DNA from: Bacillus sp. CH30_1T
GTDB taxonomy: Bacteria > Bacillota > Bacilli > Bacillales > Bacillaceae_B
Direction of reading: 5' to 3'
DNA: 64,000 nt
NCBI RefSeq assembly: GCF_008364765.1
Contig: NZ_VTUY01000003.1
Location: 125,657 to 189,656 of the forward strand
Part shown: piece after piece, positions 10,107-18,284 of the stretch
Numbering within the stretch: the stretch's first letter is position 1
Layout of the letters: every line of letters begins with the position of its first letter
Translations under genes and position numbers: made by a program
The notes under the pieces: generated by a model
The model's database searches: none
What the model was told of the DNA's origin: nothing
The model's input: only the letters and a program-made list of their open reading frames with translations

Positions 10107-10131
10107 TTTCTCGTTTTTGGCTGAAACAAAG

Positions 10132-10176
10132 GAAGGACTGAAGCATATGAGTTCACTCTCACCGCTTTAGTCCTTC
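10132..10176 (+). terminator. hairpin between hemH and hemY
   Basis: GAAGGACTGAAGC (10132-10144) pairs with GCTTTAGTCCTTC (10164-10176), 13 bp with one G-U pair. The downstream tract is only TCTATTGTT, so it may be a leaky terminator or attenuator rather than a full stop. Confidence 0.5.
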
Positions 10177-10218
10177 TCTATTGTTCAATAAGATATATTG
10201 TTAAAGAAGGCGATGAAC

Positions 10219-11619
10219 GTGTTGGAACAACAAAATAAAAGAGTCGTGATCATAGGTGGAGGGATCACCGGATTAACGACTGCGTACTACCTGCAACAGG
10301 CAATAAAAGATAAAAACCTTCCCATCGAAATGAAGCTTGTGGAAGCAACCCATCGACTCGGTGGAAAAGTGCATACCTTGAAAAGGGACGGTTATGTGAT
10401 CGAAAAGGGACCGGATTCATGTTTAGCCAGCAAACCTGAAGTTTCCCGCTTAGCGGAACGGCTGGGAATCGAGGACACGCTCATTCGGAACCGTAAAGGC
10501 ACATCCTATGTGATAGCGGGCGGTGAGCTGTACCCTATACCCGGGGGATCCATCGTAGGTATTCCAACCCAAATCGCTCCTTTCATTACGACCAGTCTGT
10601 TTTCGTTGACCGGTAAAATGAGGGCTGCCGCTGATTTCGTTCTTCCCCGATCACAGGAAATGGAAGACCAGTCATTGGGTAAATTCTTCCGACGAAGAAT
10701 GGGGGATGAGGTTGTTGACCATTTAATTGAACCTCTCTTAACAGGCATCTTTGCCGGGGATATCGACCAATTAAGCTTAATGTCAACCTTTCCGCAACTC
10801 TATGAACTAGAACAAAAACATCGTAGTTTAATAGCAGGTATCAAAAAGAGCGGTCAATCTGCAAACTCGAATGAAAATGGAAACTTCCTGACATTTACAG
10901 GAGGGCTTCAATCTCTTATCGATACCATGGAAGCAGCACTGATCCCGAATACAGTATACAAGAGCATGAAAGTAACCAGCATAGAAAAAGAAGCCAGCAA
11001 TGATTACACGATTACTTTCACAAACGGTGAGCAGTTGGAAGCCGACAGCGTAATCGTCACCACACCTCATCATGTAGTACAATCCATGTTTCCCTCGTAT
11101 CCTTTCTTAACCTTTTTAAAAGAAATGCCGGCTACATCCGTAGCAACTGTAGCAATGGGATTCACACAAGATGCTATCAAAAAAGACATTGCCGGTACGG
11201 AATTTCTTGTATCAAGAAACAGCGATTATTCCTTGACGGCGGGAACCTGGACCCATAAAAAATGGCCACACACTGCCCCGGAAGGAAAGGCACTATTGCG
11301 ATGTTACTTGGGGAAATCCGGTGACGAAACGATCGTCGATTTATCTGATGATGAAATTGAGCAGATTGTCCTTGAAGATCTGAGCAAAGTCATGGATATA
11401 GAGGGTGCCCCGGAGTTTACAATCGTGTCCCGTTATAAGAACTCCATGCCTCAATATACCGTAGGCCACAGGGAACGGATTCAGGACATGTTTAATCAGG
11501 CTGAAGCAATTCTGCCTGGATTATTTATCGCCGGGAGCTCTTATGAAGGAGTAAGTATTCCTGACTGTATCGAACAGGGGGAAAAGGCTGTATCGAAAAT
11601 AATGGAGTATCTGAAATAG
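10219..11619 (+). CDS. hemY: coproporphyrinogen III oxidase (HemY/CgoX)
   Basis: A 466-residue FAD enzyme of the HemY family. It starts with the dinucleotide-binding VVIIGGGITGLTTAYYLQQ, followed by VEATHRLGGKVHT, and ends with the second FAD motif GLFIAGSSYEGVSIPDCIEQG. In Gram-positive bacteria it oxidises coproporphyrinogen III to coproporphyrin III, feeding HemH. An open frame reaches 10198 through TTG and ATG codons, but GAAGG at 10206-10210 fits GTG 10219 best. Third gene of the late heme set, followed by a strong terminator. Confidence 0.93.
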   Translation: MLEQQNKRVVIIGGGITGLTTAYYLQQAIKDKNLPIEMKLVEATHRLGGKVHTLKRDGYVIEKGPDSCLASKPEVSRLAERLGIEDTLIRNRKGTSYVIAGGELYPIPGGSIVGIPTQIAPFITTSLFSLTGKMRAAADFVLPRSQEMEDQSLGKFFRRRMGDEVVDHLIEPLLTGIFAGDIDQLSLMSTFPQLYELEQKHRSLIAGIKKSGQSANSNENGNFLTFTGGLQSLIDTMEAALIPNTVYKSMKVTSIEKEASNDYTITFTNGEQLEADSVIVTTPHHVVQSMFPSYPFLTFLKEMPATSVATVAMGFTQDAIKKDIAGTEFLVSRNSDYSLTAGTWTHKKWPHTAPEGKALLRCYLGKSGDETIVDLSDDEIEQIVLEDLSKVMDIEGAPEFTIVSRYKNSMPQYTVGHRERIQDMFNQAEAILPGLFIAGSSYEGVSIPDCIEQGEKAVSKIMEYLK

Positions 11620-11627
11620 GATACGGG

Positions 11628-11654
11628 AGACCGCCAGGGTTGGCGGTCTTTTTT
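11628..11654 (+). terminator. terminator of hemY
   Basis: Perfect 9-bp stem AGACCGCCA/TGGCGGTCT (11628-11636 with 11641-11649) followed by six T. Confidence 0.9.
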
Positions 11655-11754
11655 GTATCTAATAGGGTTGGGGAACTAATAGGAAGCTAGGCGAATTTTC
11701 TTCAAACTGAACCAACAGAAAGACACCTCCTGCAGACAACAGGAGGTGTGCCCC

Positions 11755-13161
11755 TCACTTCACAACCCTATACCTGGAATGCTGCAGCATCCAATTCTGA
11801 GGAAATGCAGATCCCAAAACCCAGTAACTTAATCCTCGCAGTCTATACTCATCCACCGTTTTCTGTTTGGCCAGCATGCTTCGTGCGTCTTCAAACCAGA
11901 CTTCATGCTTTTGACCGGTTTCATCCCAATAGGTGAAAAAAGGGGATTGATATACATCGTTGTATTGAATTCTTACACCATATTTGCTTGCGAGATCAAG
12001 TGCTCCTTGAGGAGAGACCGTTTTGGCGAAGGTCCCGTAGACCCATGGAACTTTCCAATCGCGCCCGTAGAGGGGGGCGCCCATCATGATTTTGTTTCTC
12101 GGGATGACGGTAACGGCGTAATCAAGTACTTTCTTCACTTCATTAATCGGGGCAATCGCCCATGGTTTGCCGCCTGCCCAACCCCATTCGTATGTCATGA
12201 TGACAACAAAATCGACAATTTCTCCGTGTGCTTTATAGTCATGGGCTTCATATAAAAGTCCTTTTTGATCAGCTTTAATTTTAGGTGCAAGGGCCGTCGA
12301 CACAGAGTATCCTTTAGGATTTAGTGCTGCAACGGTTCTTCTTAAGAAAGTATTATAATTTTCCCGGTCTTCGGGATATACATATTCGAAATCAAAATTT
12401 AAACCTTTATAGCCCTTCGTCTCCATTTTTTTTACGATAGATGAGATTAAGGTGTTTTGCAGAGATTCACTTCTTAGGATGGTGGCAACAAGATCAGAGT
12501 CGAATTTTCCGCCTGTAAAATTCGTGAGAACCAGTAAAGGGTCGACGTTTTGGTTGTATGAGGCTGAAATTAAAGCACTATCATTTAACTCAGTGACCGA
12601 ACCGTCTTCTGTAATGGAATAAGTGAAGGGAGTCAGGTAGGTGAAATAGCTGCCCAAACCGTTCACTTCTGCTACCCCTTCACTGTCTGTCCGGGTAATG
12701 TAGGCATTTACTTCCGTCGTGAGTTTCGTGTTTGGAATCCTGATTTGCTGGTTTGGATAAATGAGAGAAGGGTTCGCAATAGAATTGGCATTTAATATTT
12801 CCTGTAGCGGGACTTTATAGTTATAGGAAATGGTATAGAGAGATTCACCTGACTTTACTCTATGGATAAAGGAAGGCATTACGATCAATTGACCAACGAA
12901 TAGCATGGCAGGATCAGAAATCTGGTTGAAATCGATCAGTTCTTGTAAACTTATATTGTATTTTTGGCTAATGCTATACAAAATGTCTCCTGGTTGCACG
13001 ATGTATTCTTTTAAAGGTTCCGGAATGAGAAGACTTTGTCCAATCACTAGAATATTGGGATTTTTCAATTGATTTCCGTATGAAATTTGATTGATTTCGA
13101 CACCATATCTTTGTGCGATCGACCAAAGAGAATCCCCGCTTTTTACAACATAAATATTCAT
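11755..13161 (-). CDS. LysM/GH18 spore-type glycoside hydrolase
   Basis: A 468-residue protein with three LysM domains (about residues 2-45, 51-95, 97-142; each with the VKSGDSLWSIAQRYG-type start and IGQSLLIP-type end), then a GH18 chitinase-like barrel. The catalytic strand reads KGLNFDFEYVYPEDRENY, containing the terminal Glu of the family motif. Downstream are VVIMTYEWGWAGG and WFEDARSM. This plan is that of SleL/YaaH, cortex-fragment-lytic N-acetylglucosaminidases of the spore coat or cortex. No signal peptide is visible, which fits delivery from the mother cell. AGGTGTCTT ribosome site before ATG. I did not find a convincing sporulation sigma-factor promoter by eye. Confidence 0.85.
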   Translation of the reverse strand: MNIYVVKSGDSLWSIAQRYGVEINQISYGNQLKNPNILVIGQSLLIPEPLKEYIVQPGDILYSISQKYNISLQELIDFNQISDPAMLFVGQLIVMPSFIHRVKSGESLYTISYNYKVPLQEILNANSIANPSLIYPNQQIRIPNTKLTTEVNAYITRTDSEGVAEVNGLGSYFTYLTPFTYSITEDGSVTELNDSALISASYNQNVDPLLVLTNFTGGKFDSDLVATILRSESLQNTLISSIVKKMETKGYKGLNFDFEYVYPEDRENYNTFLRRTVAALNPKGYSVSTALAPKIKADQKGLLYEAHDYKAHGEIVDFVVIMTYEWGWAGGKPWAIAPINEVKKVLDYAVTVIPRNKIMMGAPLYGRDWKVPWVYGTFAKTVSPQGALDLASKYGVRIQYNDVYQSPFFTYWDETGQKHEVWFEDARSMLAKQKTVDEYRLRGLSYWVLGSAFPQNWMLQHSRYRVVK

Positions 13162-13300
13162 AAGACACCTCCAAACAAACCTTATCTTTATAGCCTATTC
13201 AGAAGGGCTTATTTTATATGAAAGATGAATAATATACTAAAAGAAAAAAATCACTTGTATATTGGCAAGAGATGTGATAAATTTATTAATGTTCATTAAG

Positions 13301-13331
13301 TGACTAAATTACAAATTTGGTCAACTGGTCA
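13301..13331. promoter_or_regulatory. operator 1 of the TetR regulator, plus extra half-site
   Basis: TGACTAAAT-N5-ATTTGGTCA (13301-13323) is a 23-bp inverted repeat with one mismatch between the arms, 26 nt before the TetR gene. A further TGGTCA half-site follows at 13326-13331, 8 bp after the first. The same pattern occurs twice more before the next gene, so this is very likely the autoregulatory site. Confidence 0.75.
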
Positions 13332-13348
13332 TATTAAGGGGTGAGGTC

Positions 13349-13924
13349 ATGGCGATTGATCGAAAGAAACAGGTTCTGGATGCTGCGACGAATTCGTTTT
13401 CACTGTTTGGCTATAAAGCAACGACGATGGATCAAGTGGCAAAATTAGCGAACGTAGGAAAAGGAACAATTTATACGTTTTTTAAAAATAAAGAAGAATT
13501 GTTTGATGAAATTGTATCATCGCTAATCAATGAAATGAAACGGGAAGCGGAAGAAGTGATTGATCCGCAGGAAACCTTCTCGGAAAATGTTCATCGTGCA
13601 TTGTTCCGCATGCTTGAATTCAGGAAAGAGCATAAGCTGACCATCAAGCTTTATCAAGAAGCCCGGGAAATGGGAACTCCTGCTGTATCAGAAGTCATTG
13701 ATCGCATGGAGAAAGTGGTCATTGAATTCTTGAGTCAACGAATTGAAAAAGCGATTGCCTCAGAATCGATTAAGCCATGTAATCCCGAAATGACCGCCTT
13801 TGTTATGTTGAAGATGTACGTTTCACTTATTTTCGATTGGGAACGAGCGCATGGTCCCCTTGATAAAGATGAAATTGCCAATCTCTTTGAACTCTATTTA
13901 ATTAAAGGGTTATCGAAACGATAG
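13349..13924 (+). CDS. yhgD: TetR family regulator (YhgD-like)
   Basis: A 191-residue regulator. The N-terminal helix-turn-helix shows KKQVLDAATNSFSLFGYKATTMDQVAKLANVGKGTIYTFFKNKEELFDEI, the TetR_N pattern; the rest is the helical ligand/dimer domain. Length and position before a YhgE-type gene match B. subtilis YhgD. The same 23-bp inverted repeat precedes both this gene and the next, so it probably represses itself and its membrane partner until an unknown ligand binds. ATG start after GGGGTGAGG. The 121-nt gap to the next gene holds two operator copies and that gene's promoter. Confidence 0.85.
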   Translation: MAIDRKKQVLDAATNSFSLFGYKATTMDQVAKLANVGKGTIYTFFKNKEELFDEIVSSLINEMKREAEEVIDPQETFSENVHRALFRMLEFRKEHKLTIKLYQEAREMGTPAVSEVIDRMEKVVIEFLSQRIEKAIASESIKPCNPEMTAFVMLKMYVSLIFDWERAHGPLDKDEIANLFELYLIKGLSKR

Positions 13925-13945
13925 TCCTTTACTTTTGGCAGCGAA

Positions 13946-13968
13946 TGACTAAATGGGTGAAATGGTCA
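13946..13968. promoter_or_regulatory. operator 2 of the TetR regulator
   Basis: TGACTAAAT-N5-AAATGGTCA, 23 bp, the same arm-spacer-arm layout as the site before the regulator gene. Confidence 0.75.
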
Positions 13969-13987
13969 TTTATTTTTTGGGCTAAAA

Positions 13988-14010
13988 TGACCGTTTGGAC
14001 TAATTGGTCA
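13988..14010. promoter_or_regulatory. operator 3 of the TetR regulator
   Basis: TGACCGTTT-N5-AATTGGTCA, 23 bp, placed 42 bp (about four helical turns) after operator 2 and 35 nt before the YhgE-like start codon. Confidence 0.7.
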
Positions 14011-14045
14011 GTTATTCAAATTCAGAAAAATAGTAGGAGGAAAAC

Positions 14046-16244
14046 ATGAAGAATTCATTTATTGGTTCAGAATTCAAAGCGATTTTAAAAAATAAGAAAC
14101 TTCTCATCCCGATTCTAGCCGTTCTTTTCATCCCAGTTTTGTACAGTGGTATGTTCTTATGGGCATTTTGGGATCCATATGAACAGTTGTCAGACTTACC
14201 TGTAGCGGTTGTAAACAGCGACCAGGGAGCAGAGTTTGACGGGAAGGAATTGCATATTGGAGATGAACTTGTAGATAAACTGAAGGATAGTGACCAATTC
14301 GACTTTCATTTTATCGATAAAGAAGAAGGCTACAAAAATTTAGAGAAGCAGGATTATTACATGCTTGTTGAGATCCCGGAGGATTTCTCTGCAAACGGAA
14401 CAACATTATTAGAAGATGATCCTAAAAAGCTTTCTCTGAAATATGTGCCTAACGAAAGCTTTAACTTCCTGTCCGCCCAAATCGGTGATACGGCGATGAA
14501 AGAAATCAAAGCAAGCCTTTCGAAGTCTGTTTCTGAAACATACGCTGAGACTATGTTTGATAAAATTAAAGAAATGGGAGATGGCTATCAAACAGCCAGT
14601 GATAAAGCTGGCGAAATCAATATTGGGGCGCTCGATTTATCTGAAGGTGCCGATAAGTTAAAGGATAATTTAGCCGTCTTAGCTGAAAAGAATGTCGAGA
14701 TGAATGACGGTGTGGCGAAAACGCGAGCAGGTGCCGGTGAACTTGCCAAGGGTTCTAAAGAATTATCGGACGGTGTCGGCGTCATGAAGGATAAATCCCT
14801 CCAATTATATGAAGGAACAAAGAATGTCCAATCAGGGATCGATGCCCTTGCAGCCGGAATCGATAGCAGCAAGGTTGGTTTAGAGCAGGTGGATGCAGGT
14901 TTAAATAGCGCAGTGGACAATACAGCCAAGTTGCACGCCGGATCTCAAAACCTGGCCGAAAAAATCGGTGTTCTTCAAGGTGGAGCAGATAGTGCGAAAG
15001 CAGGTGCTCAAGCCATCGAAGCAGGGGCTACAAAGCTCGAAGATCAACTGGCACCATTTATGGGAAGCCTTCCAGAAGAAAAACAGAACGAATTACAGGC
15101 AGCAATCGATCAGATTAAACAAGGGGCAACTGGTCTTCAAACAGGTACCGGGACTCTAAGTACTGGGGCATCCGAGCTTCAAAAAGGAGCGAATTCTCTT
15201 GCTGGAGGAATCGGGGCATTAAATGATGGCCAAAAGGAACTTCAAGGGGGAGTCGGACAATTAGTAGACGGCTCAGCCCAACTTGATCAAGGATCAAACC
15301 AGCTTCAAGCAGGTCAGGGTGAAGTTGTGAAAAATTTTGGCATATTAAATGATAAGCTTGGAGAAGTGTATCAAGGTACGGTAAGTGTTGCTTCAGGAGC
15401 AAGCGAACTAAGTTCAGGCCTTAACAAAGTTTACAATGGTTCCACTCAATTAACAGATGGGTCTAAGAAACTTGCCGATGGTTCAACAGAATTAGCAGAA
15501 GGCTCAACGAAACTGTCAGATGGAACGACAGAATACGAAACGAAATTAAAAGACGCGGCCAAAGAAGCCAACAGCGTAAAAGCCAATGGAGATACGTACG
15601 ACATGATGGCTGCCCCGGTAGATGTGAAAAATGAAAAAATCAATCATGTTCCAAACTACGGAACTGGCTTTGCTCCTTATTTCTTATCTCTCGGATTATT
15701 TGTCGGAGCACTATTGATTTCGATTGTATATCCATTGAAAGAACCAGCAAATCATCCATCAAGCGGAATGAGTTGGTTCCTGGGTAAATTCACTGTTCTT
15801 ACAGTAGTCGGGATCGTTCAATCATTGATTGCAGCAGGCATATTGCTGCTGGGATTAGGTCTTGAAGTGGAAAGTGTACCATTATTCTTACTTTCAACGA
15901 TCATTACCAGTCTTACATTCCTGGCCCTCATCCAAATGCTAGTAACGATATTAGGTGATCCGGGACGCTTTGTAGCAATTATCATATTAATCCTTCAATT
16001 AACTACAAGTGCAGGGACATTCCCATTAGAATTAATCCCTACTGCATTACAGCCAATCAGTGCATTGTTACCAATGACATACTCAGTGGCAGCATTTAAA
16101 GCAGTCATTTCAAGCGGGGACTTTGCCTTCATGTGGCAAAACCTCCTCATCCTCCTGGGATACTTCGTTGTGTTTGTCATTTTGACGTCTGTATTCTTTG
16201 TAGGACTGTTCAAGAAACAATATAGAAAAACAGTAGAAGCTTAA
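14046..16244 (+). CDS. yhgE: YhgE/Pip-family membrane protein
   Basis: A 732-residue protein of the YhgE/Pip family (ABC-2-related). One membrane helix near residues 18-40 is followed by a large extracellular region, and five to six helices occupy the last 200 residues. The long middle part (about 190-510) consists of degenerate heptad-like units of the form LxxGxxxL (ASELSSGLNKV, GSTQLTDGSKKLADGSTEL), expected to form a long helical rod. Relatives act as phage receptors (Pip), in envelope stress and in ESX secretion (EsaA-like). AGGAGGAAAAC precedes ATG. Transcription is very likely controlled by the upstream TetR protein through two operators. A terminator follows. Confidence 0.9.
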   Translation: MKNSFIGSEFKAILKNKKLLIPILAVLFIPVLYSGMFLWAFWDPYEQLSDLPVAVVNSDQGAEFDGKELHIGDELVDKLKDSDQFDFHFIDKEEGYKNLEKQDYYMLVEIPEDFSANGTTLLEDDPKKLSLKYVPNESFNFLSAQIGDTAMKEIKASLSKSVSETYAETMFDKIKEMGDGYQTASDKAGEINIGALDLSEGADKLKDNLAVLAEKNVEMNDGVAKTRAGAGELAKGSKELSDGVGVMKDKSLQLYEGTKNVQSGIDALAAGIDSSKVGLEQVDAGLNSAVDNTAKLHAGSQNLAEKIGVLQGGADSAKAGAQAIEAGATKLEDQLAPFMGSLPEEKQNELQAAIDQIKQGATGLQTGTGTLSTGASELQKGANSLAGGIGALNDGQKELQGGVGQLVDGSAQLDQGSNQLQAGQGEVVKNFGILNDKLGEVYQGTVSVASGASELSSGLNKVYNGSTQLTDGSKKLADGSTELAEGSTKLSDGTTEYETKLKDAAKEANSVKANGDTYDMMAAPVDVKNEKINHVPNYGTGFAPYFLSLGLFVGALLISIVYPLKEPANHPSSGMSWFLGKFTVLTVVGIVQSLIAAGILLLGLGLEVESVPLFLLSTIITSLTFLALIQMLVTILGDPGRFVAIIILILQLTTSAGTFPLELIPTALQPISALLPMTYSVAAFKAVISSGDFAFMWQNLLILLGYFVVFVILTSVFFVGLFKKQYRKTVEA

Positions 16245-16247
16245 GGG

Positions 16248-16285
16248 AAAAAAAGGGAGATGTCACACACATTTCCCTTTTTTTC
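16248..16285 (+). terminator. terminator of yhgE
   Basis: An A-rich arm with GGGAGATGT (16248-16263) pairs with ACATTTCCC plus T run (16269-16285), one G-U pair. Confidence 0.8.
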
Positions 16286-16393
16286 TTCATAAAATGGACA
16301 AACCATCCGTAAGTATGAGAGTGTATACTAATTGGTAAGAAGTACATAATGGTGAGACATATAAAAAAGAAGAACGTTAAAGGAGAGTTTAGG

Positions 16394-17146
16394 ATGAAGA
16401 AGATAAGCTTGTTTGTACTGGTAGGTTTTCTCGCATTGATTATCGCTGCCTGCGGGAATTCAAATGAAGATAACGGAGCAAAAGAAGATGAAAAATTGGA
16501 GGCTATTGAGGCAAAGTTGGACGTGCCTGAAAAAGGAGAAAAGGGAGAAACCGTTTCGCTTTCCACTAAAGTCACTCAAGGTGAGGAAAATGTAGAGGAT
16601 GCGGGGGAAGTCAAATATGAGATTTGGAAAAATGGTCATAAAGAAGAAAGTGAAATGATTGAAGCTGAGCATGATAAAGAAGGAGTATACAAAGCTGAAA
16701 AGACGTTTGAAGAAGACGGCATGTATACTGTGCAAGTCCATGTAACAGCCCGTGATATGCACACCATGCCAAAAGCTGAAATTGCGATTGGCGAAGTAGA
16801 AGTTGAGGAACATGGTGAAGAAAGCGGCGACGATCACCACGGTCACCACGAAAGTTCTGTTTCCATCCATCTTATGGAGCCTGATGTGATTAAGATGAAT
16901 GAGGAAGCAGAAATGAACGTTCATGTGGAAAATGAAGAAAAAGCACTGGAACAAGCAGAAGTGCGGCTGGAAATTTATAAAGAGGGTCAAGAGAAACATG
17001 AGTGGGTAGACTTAACTGCTGGTGAAGCCGGTAAGTATAACGGTTCCTATACATTCCCGGATAAGGGGACTTATAATGTACAGGTTCACGTGACCAAAGG
17101 TGAGGAAATTCACGAACACACAATGCAAACAGTAGAAGTACAATAA
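16394..17146 (+). CDS. YtkA-like lipoprotein with two FixH/YtkA domains
   Basis: A 250-residue lipoprotein. MKKISLFVLVGFLALIIAACG is a signal peptide with lipobox IAAC, so the mature protein starts at Cys20-21. Two similar domains follow, each ending in a GxYxxxxxFxxxGxYxVQVHVT-like pattern (around residues 108 and 220); this is the YtkA-like fold found in metal- and stress-related secreted proteins. They are joined by an acidic histidine-rich linker with DDHHGHHESS, which might bind copper or zinc. An upstream ATG at 16349 is open but the AAGGAGAG ribosome site fixes ATG 16394. Single gene between terminators. Function is not established. Confidence 0.8.
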   Translation: MKKISLFVLVGFLALIIAACGNSNEDNGAKEDEKLEAIEAKLDVPEKGEKGETVSLSTKVTQGEENVEDAGEVKYEIWKNGHKEESEMIEAEHDKEGVYKAEKTFEEDGMYTVQVHVTARDMHTMPKAEIAIGEVEVEEHGEESGDDHHGHHESSVSIHLMEPDVIKMNEEAEMNVHVENEEKALEQAEVRLEIYKEGQEKHEWVDLTAGEAGKYNGSYTFPDKGTYNVQVHVTKGEEIHEHTMQTVEVQ

Positions 17147-17150
17147 ACAT

Positions 17151-17188
17151 AAAAAGGATGCTCTTCAGTTTGAAGAGCATCCTTTTTA
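17151..17188. terminator. bidirectional terminator
   Basis: AAAAAGGATGCTCTTC pairs with GAAGAGCATCCTTTTT, 16 bp with a short loop, between the lipoprotein gene and convergent yhfH. Confidence 0.88.
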
Positions 17189-17210
17189 TTACCCCTTTGA
17201 TTCTTAATTC

Positions 17211-17345
17211 TTAATACTCGTAATCAGTCGTACATTTTTCGCAATAAATGCCGTAGCATTCATGCTGCTCTTCAATTGTATCTCCACATTGTGCACAAGA
17301 CTTAGGCGGCAAATTTCGAAAGAACTCCACAATATTTTTTACCAT
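17211..17345 (-). CDS. yhfH: YhfH-family small zinc-ribbon-like protein
   Basis: A 44-residue protein starting MVKNIVEFFRNLPPK and continuing SCAQCGDTIEEQHECYGIYC, then EKCTTDYEY. Two CxxC knuckles plus one further Cys suggest a zinc ribbon. The ATG at 17345 has a textbook CGGAGGGTGATT ribosome site 3-10 nt upstream, which supports translation. Position next to yhfI and lplJ is the same as for yhfH in B. subtilis, where the family is small, widespread in Bacillaceae and of unknown function. Transcribed divergently from yhfI. Confidence 0.85.
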   Translation of the reverse strand: MVKNIVEFFRNLPPKSCAQCGDTIEEQHECYGIYCEKCTTDYEY

Positions 17346-17541
17346 GTTAATCACCCTCCGTAAATTTGTTTTCACCCATCAATTGTTTGTGTTATATAAC
17401 TGATGTGTTAATTTATTTTATTGTATTATAACAGTATGAACTTCGTCAACGATTAATTCAAAAATAGGCGAAAAAAATGAAAAAATAGGCACAATGAAGT
17501 ATAGTAAGGGTACATCCTAAAGCGAAAGGCGATGTTCAAAA

Positions 17542-18276
17542 ATGAAGCTAACCGTTATTGGTCAATGGGGCGGGTATCCGAAGGCAGGAGAAGCGAGCAC
17601 CGGGTATTTACTTGAACATAAAGGCTTTAAACTGCTTATTGACTGTGGAAGTGGTGTTCTATCCCACCTGCAAGTTCACGTAGAAGCAACAGATTTAGAT
17701 GCGGTCCTTCTGTCCCACTATCATCCAGATCATGTGGCAGATATAGGTGTACTACAACACGCTTTATTGATTCAATACTTTCTGGGGAAAAATAAGGGTA
17801 CATTACCTGTGTATGCCCATAGAGAAGATCAACGGGGTTACGATACGATTACATATAAAGATTTAATGAAAGCCCATGAATACAAGGAAGATACATCATT
17901 ATCGATTGGTCCTTTCACAGTAACATTTGTAAAAACCAAGCACCCCGTGCCATGCTACGGGATGAGAATCGAAGCAGAAGGCAAATCGATGTTCTATACA
18001 GCAGATTCTGCATTCAAAGAGTCATTTGTTCCATTTGGGAAAGACGCGGATGTACTGCTATGTGAATGCAATTTCTATGGAGGGATGGATGCCTCGAACG
18101 CGGGTCATATGTCGAGTCTCGACGCCGGAAATCTTGCTCAGAAAACCAATGCCGGAAAGCTCATTCTCACACATTTACCTCATTTCGGCGAACTGGAGCA
18201 ACTGATCACGGAAGCGAAAACCATTTATAACGGCGAGATATTGTTAGCGAAAAAAGATATGGAAGTAGATATTTAG
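17542..18276 (+). CDS. yhfI: MBL-fold metallohydrolase YhfI
   Basis: A 244-residue metallo-beta-lactamase-fold protein with the metal motif LSHYHPDHVADIG (HxHxDH, His-Tyr-His) near residue 60 and later metal ligands in TKHPVPCYG, YTADSAF and ILTHLPHFG. Length and order place it with the RNase Z/arylsulfatase-like YhfI group; the substrate is unknown. The gene is separated from lplJ by only 8 nt, so the two are co-transcribed, as in B. subtilis yhfI-yhfJ. Confidence 0.85.
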   Translation: MKLTVIGQWGGYPKAGEASTGYLLEHKGFKLLIDCGSGVLSHLQVHVEATDLDAVLLSHYHPDHVADIGVLQHALLIQYFLGKNKGTLPVYAHREDQRGYDTITYKDLMKAHEYKEDTSLSIGPFTVTFVKTKHPVPCYGMRIEAEGKSMFYTADSAFKESFVPFGKDADVLLCECNFYGGMDASNAGHMSSLDAGNLAQKTNAGKLILTHLPHFGELEQLITEAKTIYNGEILLAKKDMEVDI

Positions 18277-18284
18277 GAGGACGA

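Noticed and set aside
14590-15560. DNA tandem repeats within the YhgE-type gene
   Set aside because: The repetition is at protein level (LxxG heptad-like units) with variable codons; it is the normal rod region of the family.
16460-16999. Long open frame (179 codons) on the minus strand opposite the YtkA-like lipoprotein gene
   Set aside because: It is rich in Phe, Leu and His because the sense strand is rich in Glu and Lys codons; no ribosome site or family pattern was seen.
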